Below are positions 17,428-25,618 of a stretch of 64,000 nt of DNA, piece by piece (position 1 is the first letter of the stretch; every line of letters begins with the position of its first letter). The position numbers were made by a program, and so were the translations under genes. The notes under the pieces were generated by a model. It ran no database searches. It was not told the DNA's origin and was given only the letters and a program-made list of their open reading frames with translations. Source of the DNA: Lentzea flava (GTDB lineage: Bacteria; Actinomycetota; Actinomycetes; Mycobacteriales; Pseudonocardiaceae); the NCBI RefSeq assembly GCF_014648475.1, contig NZ_BMRE01000002.1:248001-312000 (forward strand). The letters are read 5' to 3'.

Positions 17428-18567
17428 ATGCAGCTGCTCCGCCGCGGGGACGTCGGAAGTGATGTTGCCGAGATCCGGTCGACCCTGACCAGGCTCGGAA
17501 TGCTTCCGCCGGCCGACCCACAGGCGCCGCCGGTGTTCGACCAGCAGGTCGAGCACGCCGTGCGCGCGTTTCAGCAGCAGCGGGGGCTGATCATCGACGG
17601 CATCGTCGGCCCGGCGACGTACCGTGCGCTGCGCGACGCGACATTCCGGTTGGGGGACCGGCCGCTCGCGTACCTGATGTCGCAGCCGACCACCGGCGAC
17701 GACGTGTTGATGCTGCAGGAACGCCTGCTGGAGCTGGGTTACGACGCGGGCCGCGCGAACGGCGTGTTCGGCCAGCAGACCGAGCAGGCGCTGAAGAACT
17801 TCCAGCGGGACTACGGCCTGATCGTGGACGGCATGTGCGGTCCGGACACCGTGCGCGCGTTGCGTCAGCTCCAGCCGAAGGTCCGCGGTGGCCGCCCGGT
17901 GCTGCTGCGCGAGCAGGAGCGGGTCCGCAACGCGGGTTCGCGCCTGTCGGGCAAGCGCATCGTCATCGACCCCGGCCACGGCGGCCAGGATCGCGGTGTG
18001 GTCGTGGACGGCGTGTCCGAGGCCGACCTGATGCTGGACCTGGCCAGGCGGCTCGAGGGCAAGATGGCCGCCACCGGCATGGAGGCGCTGCTCACGCGCG
18101 GGCCGAACAACTGCCCGGACGAGGCCGAGCGGGCCCGGTTCGCCAACGAGGCGGGCGCCGACCTGATCCTGTCGTTGCACAGCGACGGCAACTCCTCGCC
18201 GCACGCGCAGGGCGTGGCGACGTTCCACTACGGCACCGGCAACGGCACCTCGTCGACCGTGGGTGAGGCCCTCGCCGGGTTCATCCAGCGCGAGGTCACC
18301 GCCCGCACGTCGATGCGGAACTGCGGCTCGCACCCGAAGTCGTGGGACCTGCTGCGGCTCACCCGCTGCACGGCCGTCCGCGTCGAGGTGGGCTACCTGA
18401 CGAATGCCGAGGACAGAGCCAGGCTGGCGACGCCAGGTTTCCGCGACATCGTGGCCGAGGGCATCCTCGTCGCCGTGAAGCGTCTCTACCTGTTGGGCAA
18501 GGACGACCAGCCGACGGGCACGTTCACGTTCAACGACCTTCTGCGCTACGAGATGTCGAAGAGCTGA
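17428..18567 (+). CDS. cwlM: CwlM-like N-acetylmuramoyl-L-alanine amidase
   Basis: 379 residues. Two peptidoglycan-binding domains (about 5-70, QQRGLIIDGIVGPATYRALR; about 85-150, FQRDYGLIVDGMCGPDTVRA) precede an amidase_3 domain (about 170-360) with DPGHGG, SLHSDG and RVEVGYL, which hold the usual zinc ligands and catalytic Glu. There is no signal peptide. Position after trxA and the domain order match mycobacterial CwlM, which acts in the cytoplasm as a PknB-phosphorylated regulator of MurA, MurJ and FhaA rather than as a lytic enzyme. Zinc residues look intact here, so residual amidase activity cannot be excluded. Confidence 0.92.
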   Translation: MQLLRRGDVGSDVAEIRSTLTRLGMLPPADPQAPPVFDQQVEHAVRAFQQQRGLIIDGIVGPATYRALRDATFRLGDRPLAYLMSQPTTGDDVLMLQERLLELGYDAGRANGVFGQQTEQALKNFQRDYGLIVDGMCGPDTVRALRQLQPKVRGGRPVLLREQERVRNAGSRLSGKRIVIDPGHGGQDRGVVVDGVSEADLMLDLARRLEGKMAATGMEALLTRGPNNCPDEAERARFANEAGADLILSLHSDGNSSPHAQGVATFHYGTGNGTSSTVGEALAGFIQREVTARTSMRNCGSHPKSWDLLRLTRCTAVRVEVGYLTNAEDRARLATPGFRDIVAEGILVAVKRLYLLGKDDQPTGTFTFNDLLRYEMSKS

Positions 18568-18578
18568 TCTGCAGAACG

Positions 18579-18610
18579 AAGAAGGCCCCCGGTTCGCCGG
18601 GGGCCTTCTT
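18579..18610. terminator. Bidirectional terminator
   Basis: A perfect 14-bp stem (AAGAAGGCCCCCGG and its complement) closed by a TTCG tetraloop. It lies between convergent cwlM and the acetyltransferase gene, with A/T-flanked ends usable from both sides. Confidence 0.9.
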
Positions 18611-18615
18611 GCTGG

Positions 18616-19248
18616 TCAGACCGGGCGGAAGCTGGGCTCCGCGGTCGAGACCGTGACGCTGTTGAGGAGGCGTTCGAGGGCGGCCTCGACGTCTTCCTTC
18701 CACGTGATGGCGCTGCGCAGCTCCAGGCGCAACCGGGGCCAGCGCGGGTGCGGCCGCACGGTCTTGAAGCCGACGCTCGTGAGGAACTCAGCGGGTGTGA
18801 CGCAACTCCGCTCTTCCTCGTCCGGGCGCATGTCGCCGAACGCCTCGATGGCCTTCACGCCACGACGCGTCAGGTCCTTCGCCACGGCCTGGACGAGCAC
18901 TCGCCCGAGTCCTCCCCCTCGGAATTCCGGAAGGACCTCCAGCGACGTCATGAGGACCGCGTCCGGGCTCACCGGGGACGTGGGGAAGGCCGCACTGCGC
19001 GGAACGGCGGCGGGAGGTGCGTAGAAGACCGAACCTGCGGGAATTCCGTCGCAGTAGATCAGACGGCCGCACGAACCCCATTCGAGCAGGACGCTGGAGA
19101 CCCAGGCTTCCTTCTCGAATTCGGTGTCACCGTATTCCTCCGCCTGTTCACGCAGGTGAGGGGCCAGCTCCCAGAAAACGCACGTCCTGCTGTGCTTGGA
19201 GAGATGCTCCAGGTTGTCCAGCGTGACGCCCACAACGCGTCGCGACAC
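18616..19248 (-). CDS. GNAT-family N-acetyltransferase
   Basis: 210 residues from GTG 19248, which has a GGAGG about 5 nt upstream; longer in-frame starts up to 19437 are unlikely. The N-terminal RRVVGVTLDNLEHL and CVFWEL motif is typical of a conserved actinobacterial acetyltransferase found between cwlM and parB. The acetyl-CoA site is seen as EVLPEFRGGGLGRVLVQAVA. The substrate is unknown. It is divergent from the aminotransferase gene. Confidence 0.85.
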   Translation of the reverse strand: MSRRVVGVTLDNLEHLSKHSRTCVFWELAPHLREQAEEYGDTEFEKEAWVSSVLLEWGSCGRLIYCDGIPAGSVFYAPPAAVPRSAAFPTSPVSPDAVLMTSLEVLPEFRGGGLGRVLVQAVAKDLTRRGVKAIEAFGDMRPDEEERSCVTPAEFLTSVGFKTVRPHPRWPRLRLELRSAITWKEDVEAALERLLNSVTVSTAEPSFRPV

Positions 19249-19383
19249 CCCGACCTCCACCTCTGAGCACGCACAGTAGACCCGTACGAGGGTAGGCGAA
19301 TGTGACGGAACCCGGAAGGTACGTGCCCTGAACGGGACGACGGTTACACTCGCTCGGGACATTTCCCATTGCAGGAGTCCCAC

Positions 19384-20700
19384 ATGACGATGCCCGGACA
19401 GCCCGCCAAGCAGGGCGCCAGAAGCCTCGACCCCCACCTCCGCCGCTACGCAGCGCGCACGGCAGGGATGACGGCATCGGAGATCCGGGCACTTTTCGCA
19501 GTCGCGTCACGTCCTGAGGTCGTATCGCTGGCCGGCGGCATGCCGCACCTGGCCGCGCTGCCGCTCGAGTCGCTGTCGGCCGAGATCGGTGAGCTCGTGG
19601 CTTCGGAAGGCCTGGTGGCGCTGCAGTACGGCTCGGCGCACGGTGTTCCGCTGCTGCGCGAGCAGATCTGCGACGTGATGGCGCTGGAAGGCATCAACGG
19701 CCACCCGGACGACGTGGTGGTGACCGTCGGCTCGCAGATGGGCCTCGACATGGTCACCCGGATCTTCTGCGACCCCGGTGACGTGGTGATCGCCGAGGGT
19801 CCCTCCTACGTGGGCGCTCTCGGGTCGTTCACGGCGTACCAGGCGCAGGTCGTCCACGTGGCGATGGACGCGGACGGGCTCGTGCCGTCGCTGCTGCGAG
19901 AGGCCCTCGAATCCTGCAAACGCGCTGGTCAGAGGGTCAAGTTCCTCTACACGATCCCGAACTTCCACAACCCGGCCGGCGTGACGCTGGCGGTGTCGCG
20001 GCGGGCCGAGATCCTGGAGATCTGCCGCTCCTACGGCGTGCTGGTCGTGGAGGACAACCCGTACGGCCTGCTCGGGTTCGACGGTCAGACGTACCCGGCG
20101 CTGCGGTCGATGGACCCGGACAACGTCGTGTACCTCGGGTCGTTCTCAAAGACGTTCGCCGCAGGCCTGCGGGTCGGCTGGGTGCTGGCGCCGCACGCGG
20201 TCCGCGAGAAGCTGGTGCTGGCGGCCGAGTCGGCCACGCTGTGCCCGCCGACGCTGAACCAGATGATCGTGTCGCGCTACCTGGCCACCCAGGACTGGAA
20301 GGGCCAGATCAAGACCTACCGCGAGGCGTACCGGGAGCGCCGGGACGCGGCGATCTCCGCTCTCGAGCAGCACATGCCGCAAGGTTCCACGTGGAACATT
20401 CCCGACGGCGGCTTCTACGTCTGGGTGACGGTGCCCGAGGGCATCGACACGAAGGCGATGCTGCCCCGCGCCGTGACGGCCCGCGTGGCGTACGCGTCGG
20501 GCACTGGGTTCTACGCGGACGGCTTCGGCTCACGCCAGCTGCGGATCTCGTACTGCTACCCGACGCCGGAACGCATCCGGGAAGGCGTCCGCCGCCTGGC
20601 GAACGTCATCGAGGAAGAGATGCAGCTGCACGCGACCTTCGGGGCGACGCCGGGCCGCCAGCTGTCCGGTCCGCAGACCCCGTCGCCCGACACCGCCTGA
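19384..20700 (+). CDS. PLP-dependent aminotransferase (MocR/ARO8 type)
   Basis: 438-residue fold-type I aminotransferase. The PLP lysine lies in YLGSFSKTFAAGLRVGW, with VVEDNPYGLL and the PNFHNPAG motif upstream. Most similar in pattern to 2-aminoadipate/aromatic aminotransferases; there is no N-terminal GntR domain. ATG 19384 has GCAGGAG as ribosome binding site. A -10-like TACACT lies at 19345-19350. The coding region contains a perfect palindromic parS variant at 20384-20397. The next gene, encoding a ligase, follows after 16 nt and is probably cotranscribed. Confidence 0.88.
   Translation: MTMPGQPAKQGARSLDPHLRRYAARTAGMTASEIRALFAVASRPEVVSLAGGMPHLAALPLESLSAEIGELVASEGLVALQYGSAHGVPLLREQICDVMALEGINGHPDDVVVTVGSQMGLDMVTRIFCDPGDVVIAEGPSYVGALGSFTAYQAQVVHVAMDADGLVPSLLREALESCKRAGQRVKFLYTIPNFHNPAGVTLAVSRRAEILEICRSYGVLVVEDNPYGLLGFDGQTYPALRSMDPDNVVYLGSFSKTFAAGLRVGWVLAPHAVREKLVLAAESATLCPPTLNQMIVSRYLATQDWKGQIKTYREAYRERRDAAISALEQHMPQGSTWNIPDGGFYVWVTVPEGIDTKAMLPRAVTARVAYASGTGFYADGFGSRQLRISYCYPTPERIREGVRRLANVIEEEMQLHATFGATPGRQLSGPQTPSPDTA
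20384..20397. promoter_or_regulatory. parS site inside the aminotransferase gene
   Basis: GTTCCACGTGGAAC is a perfect 14-bp palindrome of the parS class (GTTTCACGTGAAAC with symmetric C/G substitutions). It is embedded in coding sequence about 1.4 kb from the parB stop. Confidence 0.8.
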
Positions 20701-20716
20701 TCCTTGGAGTTTTGCT

Positions 20717-21661
20717 GTGGCTGACCGCATGGTCGCTGTGCTGTCCGGTGGGCTCTCCCACGAACGCGAGGTCTCGATCCGCTCGGGTCGCCGGTTGTCG
20801 GCCGCCCTGCGGTCGGTGGGCGTGACCGTGGAGGAGTGGGACGCCGACGCCTCGTTGCTGACGCGCCTGCGTGACCACCGCCCGGACGCCGTCGTCGTCG
20901 CTCTGCACGGCGGCGAGGGCGAGAACGGCTCGGTGCAGGCGATCCTCGAGATGCTCGGCGTCCCGTACGTGGGCACCGACTCGCGGGCGTGCCGCCGGGC
21001 GTGGGACAAGCCGACCGCGAAGGCCGAACTGGCCCGTGCCGGGCTGGCAACGCCGGAGTGGGTCGTCCTGCCGCACGCGACGTTCCGCGAGCTGGGTGCC
21101 CAGCCGGTGCTCGACGCGATGGTCTCGACGCTGGGACTGCCGCTGATGCTGAAGCCGGACCAGGGTGGCTCGGCTCTCGGCGCCCAGGTGGTGCGCGAGG
21201 CCGCGGAGCTCCCGGCCGCGATGGTGGGGTGCCTCGCGTACGGAGACACCGTCCTGGCCGAGCAGTTCATCGCCGGGGTGGAGGTGGCCGTGACGGTCGT
21301 CGACGGCCCGGACGGCCCGACGGCGCTGCCCGCGGTCGAGATCGTCCCGGAGAGCGGCGTGTACGACTACACCGCCCGGTACACCGCGGGCCTGACCGAC
21401 TTCCACGCGCCGGCCCGGCTGGACGCGGCGTCGGCCAAGGCGGTCGGGGAACTCGCGGTGGCTGCGCACCGGCTGCTCGGGCTGCGGGACGTCTCGCGGA
21501 CCGACGCGGTGGTGGCCGAGGACGGCACGGTCTACTTCCTCGAAGTGAACGTATCGCCGGGTCTGACCGAGACGTCGCTTCTGCCGATGGCCGTCGAGGC
21601 GGCGGGGCAGTCGTTGGGCGAGATTTACGCCGGTTTGATCGAGCGCGCTGTCGCTCGTTGA
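20717..21661 (+). CDS. D-alanine--D-alanine ligase-like ATP-grasp enzyme
   Basis: 314 residues. The N-terminal VLSGGLSHEREVSIRSGRR, the VALHGGEGENGSVQ loop, the ATP-grasp lysine segment LMLKPDQGGSALGAQVV and the metal-binding FLEVNVSPGLTETSLLP are all Ddl features. Ddl joins two D-Ala for the peptidoglycan stem peptide. It is somewhat shorter than housekeeping Ddl (about 340-370), and most actinobacteria carry a second ddl near leuCD, so a paralogue with another substrate is possible. GTG 20717 has TTGGAG upstream. Confidence 0.85.
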   Translation: MADRMVAVLSGGLSHEREVSIRSGRRLSAALRSVGVTVEEWDADASLLTRLRDHRPDAVVVALHGGEGENGSVQAILEMLGVPYVGTDSRACRRAWDKPTAKAELARAGLATPEWVVLPHATFRELGAQPVLDAMVSTLGLPLMLKPDQGGSALGAQVVREAAELPAAMVGCLAYGDTVLAEQFIAGVEVAVTVVDGPDGPTALPAVEIVPESGVYDYTARYTAGLTDFHAPARLDAASAKAVGELAVAAHRLLGLRDVSRTDAVVAEDGTVYFLEVNVSPGLTETSLLPMAVEAAGQSLGEIYAGLIERAVAR

Positions 21662-21675
21662 TCTCCGCTCACAGG

Positions 21676-21709
21676 TGACGCCCCGTAGCTTTTCAGCTGC
21701 GGGGCGTCA
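21676..21709. terminator. Terminator between ddl-like gene and parB
   Basis: A stem with arms TGACGCCCCG and CGGGGCGTCA, extended by AGC/GCT pairs around a T-rich loop, lies between convergent genes and is likely used from both sides. Confidence 0.8.
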
Positions 21710-21749
21710 TCGTCACCGTGACATAAGGCCCGTGGGTGATCCTATGGGC

Positions 21750-22715
21750 TTACTCCGATGTCCGAATTGTCGCTTCTGGGCTCATCAGTCCGATGATCCG
21801 TTCAAGATCGTCAACTGACCCGAATTCAACGACGATCCGGCCTTTTCGCTGCCCGAGTTCGACCTTCACGCGGGTGTCGAAGTTGTCCGAGAGGCGCTCG
21901 GCGAGCTCCTGCAGACCCGGCGCGTGCATCTGCTTGCGCGGGGCGGCCTTCTCCTTCTTGGGCTTCTCGTTCTTGGCGAGCGTCACCGCTTCCTCGGTCG
22001 CGCGGACGGACAGGCCCTCCGCCACGATCTTGGCCGCCAAGTCCTCCTGCATGCCGGCGTCGTCGAGACCGAGCAACGCGCGGGCATGGCCGGCGCTGAG
22101 CACGCCTGCGGCGACTCGCCTCTGCACGGGGAGGGGGAGCTTCAGCAGCCGGATCGTGTTCGTGACAACCGGACGGCTGCGACCGATGCGGTCCGCCAGC
22201 TGCTCGTGCGTGACGCCGAACTCCTCGAGCAGCTGCTGGTAGGCCGCCGCCTCTTCGAGCGGGTTGAGCTGGACGCGGTGGATGTTCTCCAGCAACGCGT
22301 CGCGCAGCATCACGTCGTCGGCGGTCTGCCGCACGATCGCCGGGATGGTCTTGAGCCCGGCCTGCTGCGTGGCCCGCCAGCGCCGCTCGCCCATGACGAG
22401 CTCGTAGGAGTCGCCTCCCAGCTCGCGCACGACGATCGGCTGCATGAGCCCGAACTCCTTGATGGAGAACGACAGCTCGTCGATCGCGTCCTGGTCGAAC
22501 ACCTGGCGCGGCTGCTTGGGGTTCGTCTTGATCGAGGTGACCGCGATCTCGCGGTACACCGCTCCCGCGACCTCGCCGACCGGCTGAGGCTTGGCCGCGG
22601 CCGCCCCGTTGCCGGCCGCGGCGGGCCGGATGGTGCTCGGCGCACCGGGCGGAGGACCCTGGGGAATCAATGCGGCCAGGCCGCGCCCGAGTCCGCCCTT
22701 GCGCTGCTCCGTCAT
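21750..22715 (-). CDS. parB: Chromosome partitioning protein ParB
   Basis: 321 residues. CTP-dependent clamp that loads at parS and spreads to organise the origin. The N-terminal [12 protein letters not shown] is typical; the ParB/Srx CTP-binding domain contains [22 protein letters not shown] and [14 protein letters not shown]; the HTH follows ([20 protein letters not shown]), and a C-terminal dimerisation domain ends the protein. The ATG at 22715 overlaps the parA stop (ATGA), so the two are translationally coupled. Six candidate parS sites are in the window. Confidence 0.97.
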   Translation of the reverse strand: MTEQRKGGLGRGLAALIPQGPPPGAPSTIRPAAAGNGAAAAKPQPVGEVAGAVYREIAVTSIKTNPKQPRQVFDQDAIDELSFSIKEFGLMQPIVVRELGGDSYELVMGERRWRATQQAGLKTIPAIVRQTADDVMLRDALLENIHRVQLNPLEEAAAYQQLLEEFGVTHEQLADRIGRSRPVVTNTIRLLKLPLPVQRRVAAGVLSAGHARALLGLDDAGMQEDLAAKIVAEGLSVRATEEAVTLAKNEKPKKEKAAPRKQMHAPGLQELAERLSDNFDTRVKVELGQRKGRIVVEFGSVDDLERIIGLMSPEATIRTSE

Positions 22716-23683
22716 GCGCCCTCCTCCTTGGCTCCGCGCACGGCGATCTCCTTGGCGGCGTCGAGGTAGCTCATCGACCCGCGCGAGCCCGGGTCGTACG
22801 TCAACACCGTCTGACCGAATCCTGGCGCCTCGGAGACCTTCACGCTGCGCGGGATGACGGTCTTCAGGACCGTGTCGCCGAAGTGACTGCGCACCTCGCT
22901 GGTCACCTGGTCGGCGAGCTTGGTGCGGCCGTCGTACATCGTGAGGAGGATCGTGGAGATGCCGAGGTCCGGGTTCAGGTGCTGCTGCACGAGCTCGATG
23001 TTGCGCAGCAGCTGGCTCAGACCCTCCAGCGCGTAGTACTCGCACTGGATCGGGATCAGCACCTCCTGAGCCGCGACCATCGCGTTGACGGTCAGCAGGC
23101 CGAGGCTCGGCGGGCAGTCGATGAAGACGTAGTCGGGCTGAAGCTGGTCGAGCGCCTCGGGGGAGAGCGCCTCCTTGAGTCGCGACTCGCGGGCCACCAT
23201 CGAGACGAGCTCGATCTCGGCGCCGGCGAGGTCGATCGTCGCGGGCACGCAGTAGAGGTTCGGAGACGTCGGGCTGACCTGAGCGGCCTCGGCGATGGAG
23301 ATCTCGCCGATGAGCACCTCGTAGACGGATGGCGTGCCAGAGCGGTGCTCGACGGCGAGCGCGGTGCTGGCGTTGCCCTGCGGGTCGAGGTCGATCACGA
23401 GCACCTTGAGCCCGTGGATCGCGAGAGCGGCGGCGAGGTTCACCGTGCTCGTCGTCTTGCCGACGCCGCCCTTCTGGTTCGCGACCGTCAGCACCCGCCG
23501 GTGCGAGGGTCGGGGGAGCAGTGACTCGTCGGGGTGCAGCACGCTTGCCGCACGAGCCGCCTCTTCTGCAATCGGGGTCCACACCACGGCGCTGTCATCT
23601 CCGTTGTTGGTCGGCTTGGCTTTGGGTTTGGGCTCGGTTTCACGTGGAACATCGGCTGCCTGGAACTCCGGGTACACGCTCAC
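22712..23683 (-). CDS. parA: Chromosome partitioning ATPase ParA
   Basis: 323-residue deviant Walker ATPase with KGGVGKTT, the [14 protein letters not shown] motif and [12 protein letters not shown]. It forms the nucleoid gradient that moves ParB-bound origins. The N-terminal extension of about 60 residues before the Walker motif is typical of actinobacterial ParA. A parS site (23637-23650) is embedded in the codons for residues 12-16 of this extension. The GTG start at 23683 overlaps the rsmG stop. Confidence 0.97.
   Translation of the reverse strand: MSVYPEFQAADVPRETEPKPKAKPTNNGDDSAVVWTPIAEEAARAASVLHPDESLLPRPSHRRVLTVANQKGGVGKTTSTVNLAAALAIHGLKVLVIDLDPQGNASTALAVEHRSGTPSVYEVLIGEISIAEAAQVSPTSPNLYCVPATIDLAGAEIELVSMVARESRLKEALSPEALDQLQPDYVFIDCPPSLGLLTVNAMVAAQEVLIPIQCEYYALEGLSQLLRNIELVQQHLNPDLGISTILLTMYDGRTKLADQVTSEVRSHFGDTVLKTVIPRSVKVSEAPGFGQTVLTYDPGSRGSMSYLDAAKEIAVRGAKEEGA
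23637..23650. promoter_or_regulatory. parS site within parA 5' end
   Basis: GTTTCACGTGGAAC matches parS with one substitution from the perfect palindrome. It encodes part of the non-conserved N-terminal extension of ParA. Confidence 0.85.
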
Positions 23684-24327
23684 CGATCCCTCCTCGTCTG
23701 GCGCTCGACGATCAACACCGTCGTTGGCACCTCAAGTACGTCCGCTCCCACGACGACGACCTTGCCGTTGACGCCCCCAGCGCGTTCCACGGCGGTCCCG
23801 TCGCGATCCAGTTCCTCCTGCGCGCGCTCGCCCTTGAGCGCGATCATCCGCCCGCCACCCTTGAGGAGCGGTAGGCACCACTTCGCGAGCTTCTCCAACG
23901 GAGCCACGGCTCGGGCAGTCACCACGTCACAGTTCTTCAGCTGAGCGCGGATCGGCCCTTCCTCGGCCCGCCCGCGGAGGACCGTCACGTTGTCGAGTTC
24001 CAGGCGCTCGACAACTTCCTCGAGCCACGCGATGCGGCGCGCCATCGGCTCCAGGAGGGTGATCCTCAGGTCCGGCCGCGCGATCGCCAGCGGCACACCC
24101 GGCAGCCCAGCTCCCGAGCCAACGTCGACGACGCGTTCGTTCCGTTGGAACAGCTCCTCGATCACCGCCGAGTTGAGCACGTGCCGATCCCAAATCTTGT
24201 CGACTTCGCGAGGACCGATGAGTCCACGCTCGACGCCGTGCTCCTCCAGGAGCCTGACGAACTCGGCGGCACGGTCAACGTGCTCACCGAAGACGAGCTT
24301 CGCGTTGTCGGGCAACTCCCCGGCCAT
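23680..24327 (-). CDS. rsmG: 16S rRNA (guanine-527-N7)-methyltransferase
   Basis: 215 residues. SAM-dependent methylation of G527 in 16S rRNA. DVGSGAGLPGVPLAIARPDL is the SAM-binding motif I; NCDVVTARAVAPLEKLAKWC and GGGRMIALKG follow as in GidB/RsmG. ATG 24327 has a GGAG ribosome binding site. A longer open frame upstream lacks coding character. A perfect parS lies 18 nt upstream of the start. It forms an operon with parA and parB. Confidence 0.96.
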   Translation of the reverse strand: MAGELPDNAKLVFGEHVDRAAEFVRLLEEHGVERGLIGPREVDKIWDRHVLNSAVIEELFQRNERVVDVGSGAGLPGVPLAIARPDLRITLLEPMARRIAWLEEVVERLELDNVTVLRGRAEEGPIRAQLKNCDVVTARAVAPLEKLAKWCLPLLKGGGRMIALKGERAQEELDRDGTAVERAGGVNGKVVVVGADVLEVPTTVLIVERQTRRDR

Positions 24328-24344
24328 GTTCTCCGTCCGTGAGC

Positions 24345-24358
24345 GTTTCACGTGAAAC
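24345..24358. promoter_or_regulatory. parS site (perfect)
   Basis: GTTTCACGTGAAAC, the exact actinobacterial consensus, lies in the gap between the divergent rsmG and phosphatase genes. Confidence 0.95.
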
Positions 24359-24457
24359 CACGCGGCGGCGGCGTTCCGGCGGCCGGTGGAAAAGCTGGCG
24401 AATGCCAGGGCACCATCATGACGGATCGACCGTGCGCTCCGCCAAATCCTGAGCGCC

Positions 24458-24471
24458 GTTTCACGTGAAAC
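24458..24471. promoter_or_regulatory. parS site (perfect)
   Basis: A second exact GTTTCACGTGAAAC, 113 bp from the first, ends 11 nt before the likely start of the phosphatase gene. The rest of this gap (24359-24457) shows no gene. Confidence 0.95.
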
Positions 24472-24482
24472 TTGGGGGAAAG

Positions 24483-24986
24483 TTGCGTCCAACCATCTAC
24501 ACGGTCGCGTACGAGGGTCCGGGGACCGTCTCAACGATGGCTCATCCGCCGGGCGGCGCTCAGCTGGAGCCCTACGTCCGGGGACTGCGCCGGCTCGGAG
24601 TTGACGTGTTGGTCTCCGCTCAGACCGATGACGAACGCGTCGAGTGCGAGTTGGAGGAACAGGCTGCGGTGGTGACCGCAGCGGGACTGCAGTTCGTCTG
24701 CGTACCGATCGAGGATCGGACGGCACCGCTCGGCTCGGAGATCGTCGAGCCGGTCGCGTCGATCTACGCGCTCTACCGCGCGGGAGGGCACGTGGTGTTC
24801 CACTGCTGGGCCGGCATCGGGCGGTCGTCGTTGTTGGCCGGCCTGTTGCTGGCGATGGACGGCGTCGAGCCGGACGAGGCGTGGCGGCTCATCTCGGAGG
24901 CTCGCGGCTTCCCGGTGCCGGACACGGGGGAGCAGGAGGAGTGGCTGGCCGACTGGTGGGCCGCTCGGTTTCACGTGGAACAGTGA
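24483..24986 (+). CDS. Dual-specificity-phosphatase-like protein
   Basis: 167 residues from TTG 24483, with GGGGGAAA as ribosome binding site; a GTG at 24465 is in frame but lies inside parS. The signature HCWAGIGRSS (HCxxGxxRS) is that of Cys-dependent protein tyrosine/dual-specificity phosphatases, with an acidic residue in a preceding loop (IEDRTAP). The substrate is unknown. The gene is bracketed by parS sites: one just before its start and one forming its last codons (RFHVEQ). It is divergent from rsmG-parAB and convergent with jag. Confidence 0.8.
   Translation: MRPTIYTVAYEGPGTVSTMAHPPGGAQLEPYVRGLRRLGVDVLVSAQTDDERVECELEEQAAVVTAAGLQFVCVPIEDRTAPLGSEIVEPVASIYALYRAGGHVVFHCWAGIGRSSLLAGLLLAMDGVEPDEAWRLISEARGFPVPDTGEQEEWLADWWAARFHVEQ
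24968..24981. promoter_or_regulatory. parS site at 3' end of phosphatase gene
   Basis: GTTTCACGTGGAAC, one substitution from the perfect site and identical to the copy in parA, overlaps the last codons of the phosphatase gene. It is the parS nearest to oriC on this arm, about 4.6 kb away. Confidence 0.85.
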
Positions 24987-24992
24987 CAGCAA

Positions 24993-25026
24993 ACGGCCCC
25001 TGGTTCCGACGGGAACCAGGGGCCGT
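24993..25026. terminator. Bidirectional terminator
   Basis: A perfect 15-bp stem (ACGGCCCCTGGTTCC and its complement) lies between the convergent phosphatase and jag genes. Confidence 0.88.
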
Positions 25027-25044
25027 GTGGTGAAGCAGCAGCCG

Positions 25045-25587
25045 TCAGGGCTTGGGGAAGATGATGACCCGCCGCTGCGGCTCCTCACCCTCGCTCTCGC
25101 TGTGCACGCCCGCGATGGCGGCGACGGCGTCGTGCACGACCTTGCGCTCGAACGGCGTCATCGGGTGCAGGCGAGCACGCTCACCGGACGCCAGCACCTT
25201 CTCGGCGGTGGAGCGACCGAGCTCGGCCAGCTCCGCACGACGGCCCGCACGCCACTGCGCGATGTCGAGCATCAGACGGGAACGGACGCCCGTCTCCTGC
25301 TGCACGGCGAGGCGGGTGAGCTCCTGGAGCGATTCGAGAACGTTGCCGCGGGGGCCGACGAGCTTCGACAGGTCCTCGCCGCCGTCGATGCTGACGACCG
25401 CGCGGCCGCCCTCCACGTCCAGGTCGATGTCGCCGTCGTAGTCGAGCAGGTCCAGCAGACGCTCGAGGTAGTCACCCGCGATGTCGCCTTCCTGGACGAG
25501 CAGGTCCTCGGTCTTGCTCTGCGACTGCGGCTCGGCCTCGTCCGACGACGACGCCTCCACGTCGGTCGCCTGCAAGGTCTCCGACAC
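25045..25587 (-). CDS. jag: KH/R3H RNA-binding protein (Jag/KhpB-like)
   Basis: 180 residues. After an acidic, disordered N-terminus of about 30 residues, a KH-type domain (LSKLVGPRGNVLESLQELTR) and a C-terminal R3H domain (MTPFERKVVHDAVAAI, with the ERK-VH core) are seen. The long N-terminal Jag domain of Firmicutes is absent, as usual in actinobacteria. It binds RNA and is linked to YidC in operons from most bacteria. GTG 25587 has GGAGAGGAGA upstream; yidC lies 31 nt upstream on the same strand. Confidence 0.92.
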   Translation of the reverse strand: MSETLQATDVEASSSDEAEPQSQSKTEDLLVQEGDIAGDYLERLLDLLDYDGDIDLDVEGGRAVVSIDGGEDLSKLVGPRGNVLESLQELTRLAVQQETGVRSRLMLDIAQWRAGRRAELAELGRSTAEKVLASGERARLHPMTPFERKVVHDAVAAIAGVHSESEGEEPQRRVIIFPKP

Positions 25588-25618
25588 GATGTCTCCTCTC
25601 CGGGGCCAACGCCCGAAA

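Noticed and set aside
24465..24482. GTG 24465 as start of the phosphatase gene
   Set aside because: It lies inside a perfect parS and lacks a ribosome binding site; TTG 24483 has a clear one, although experimental proof is missing.
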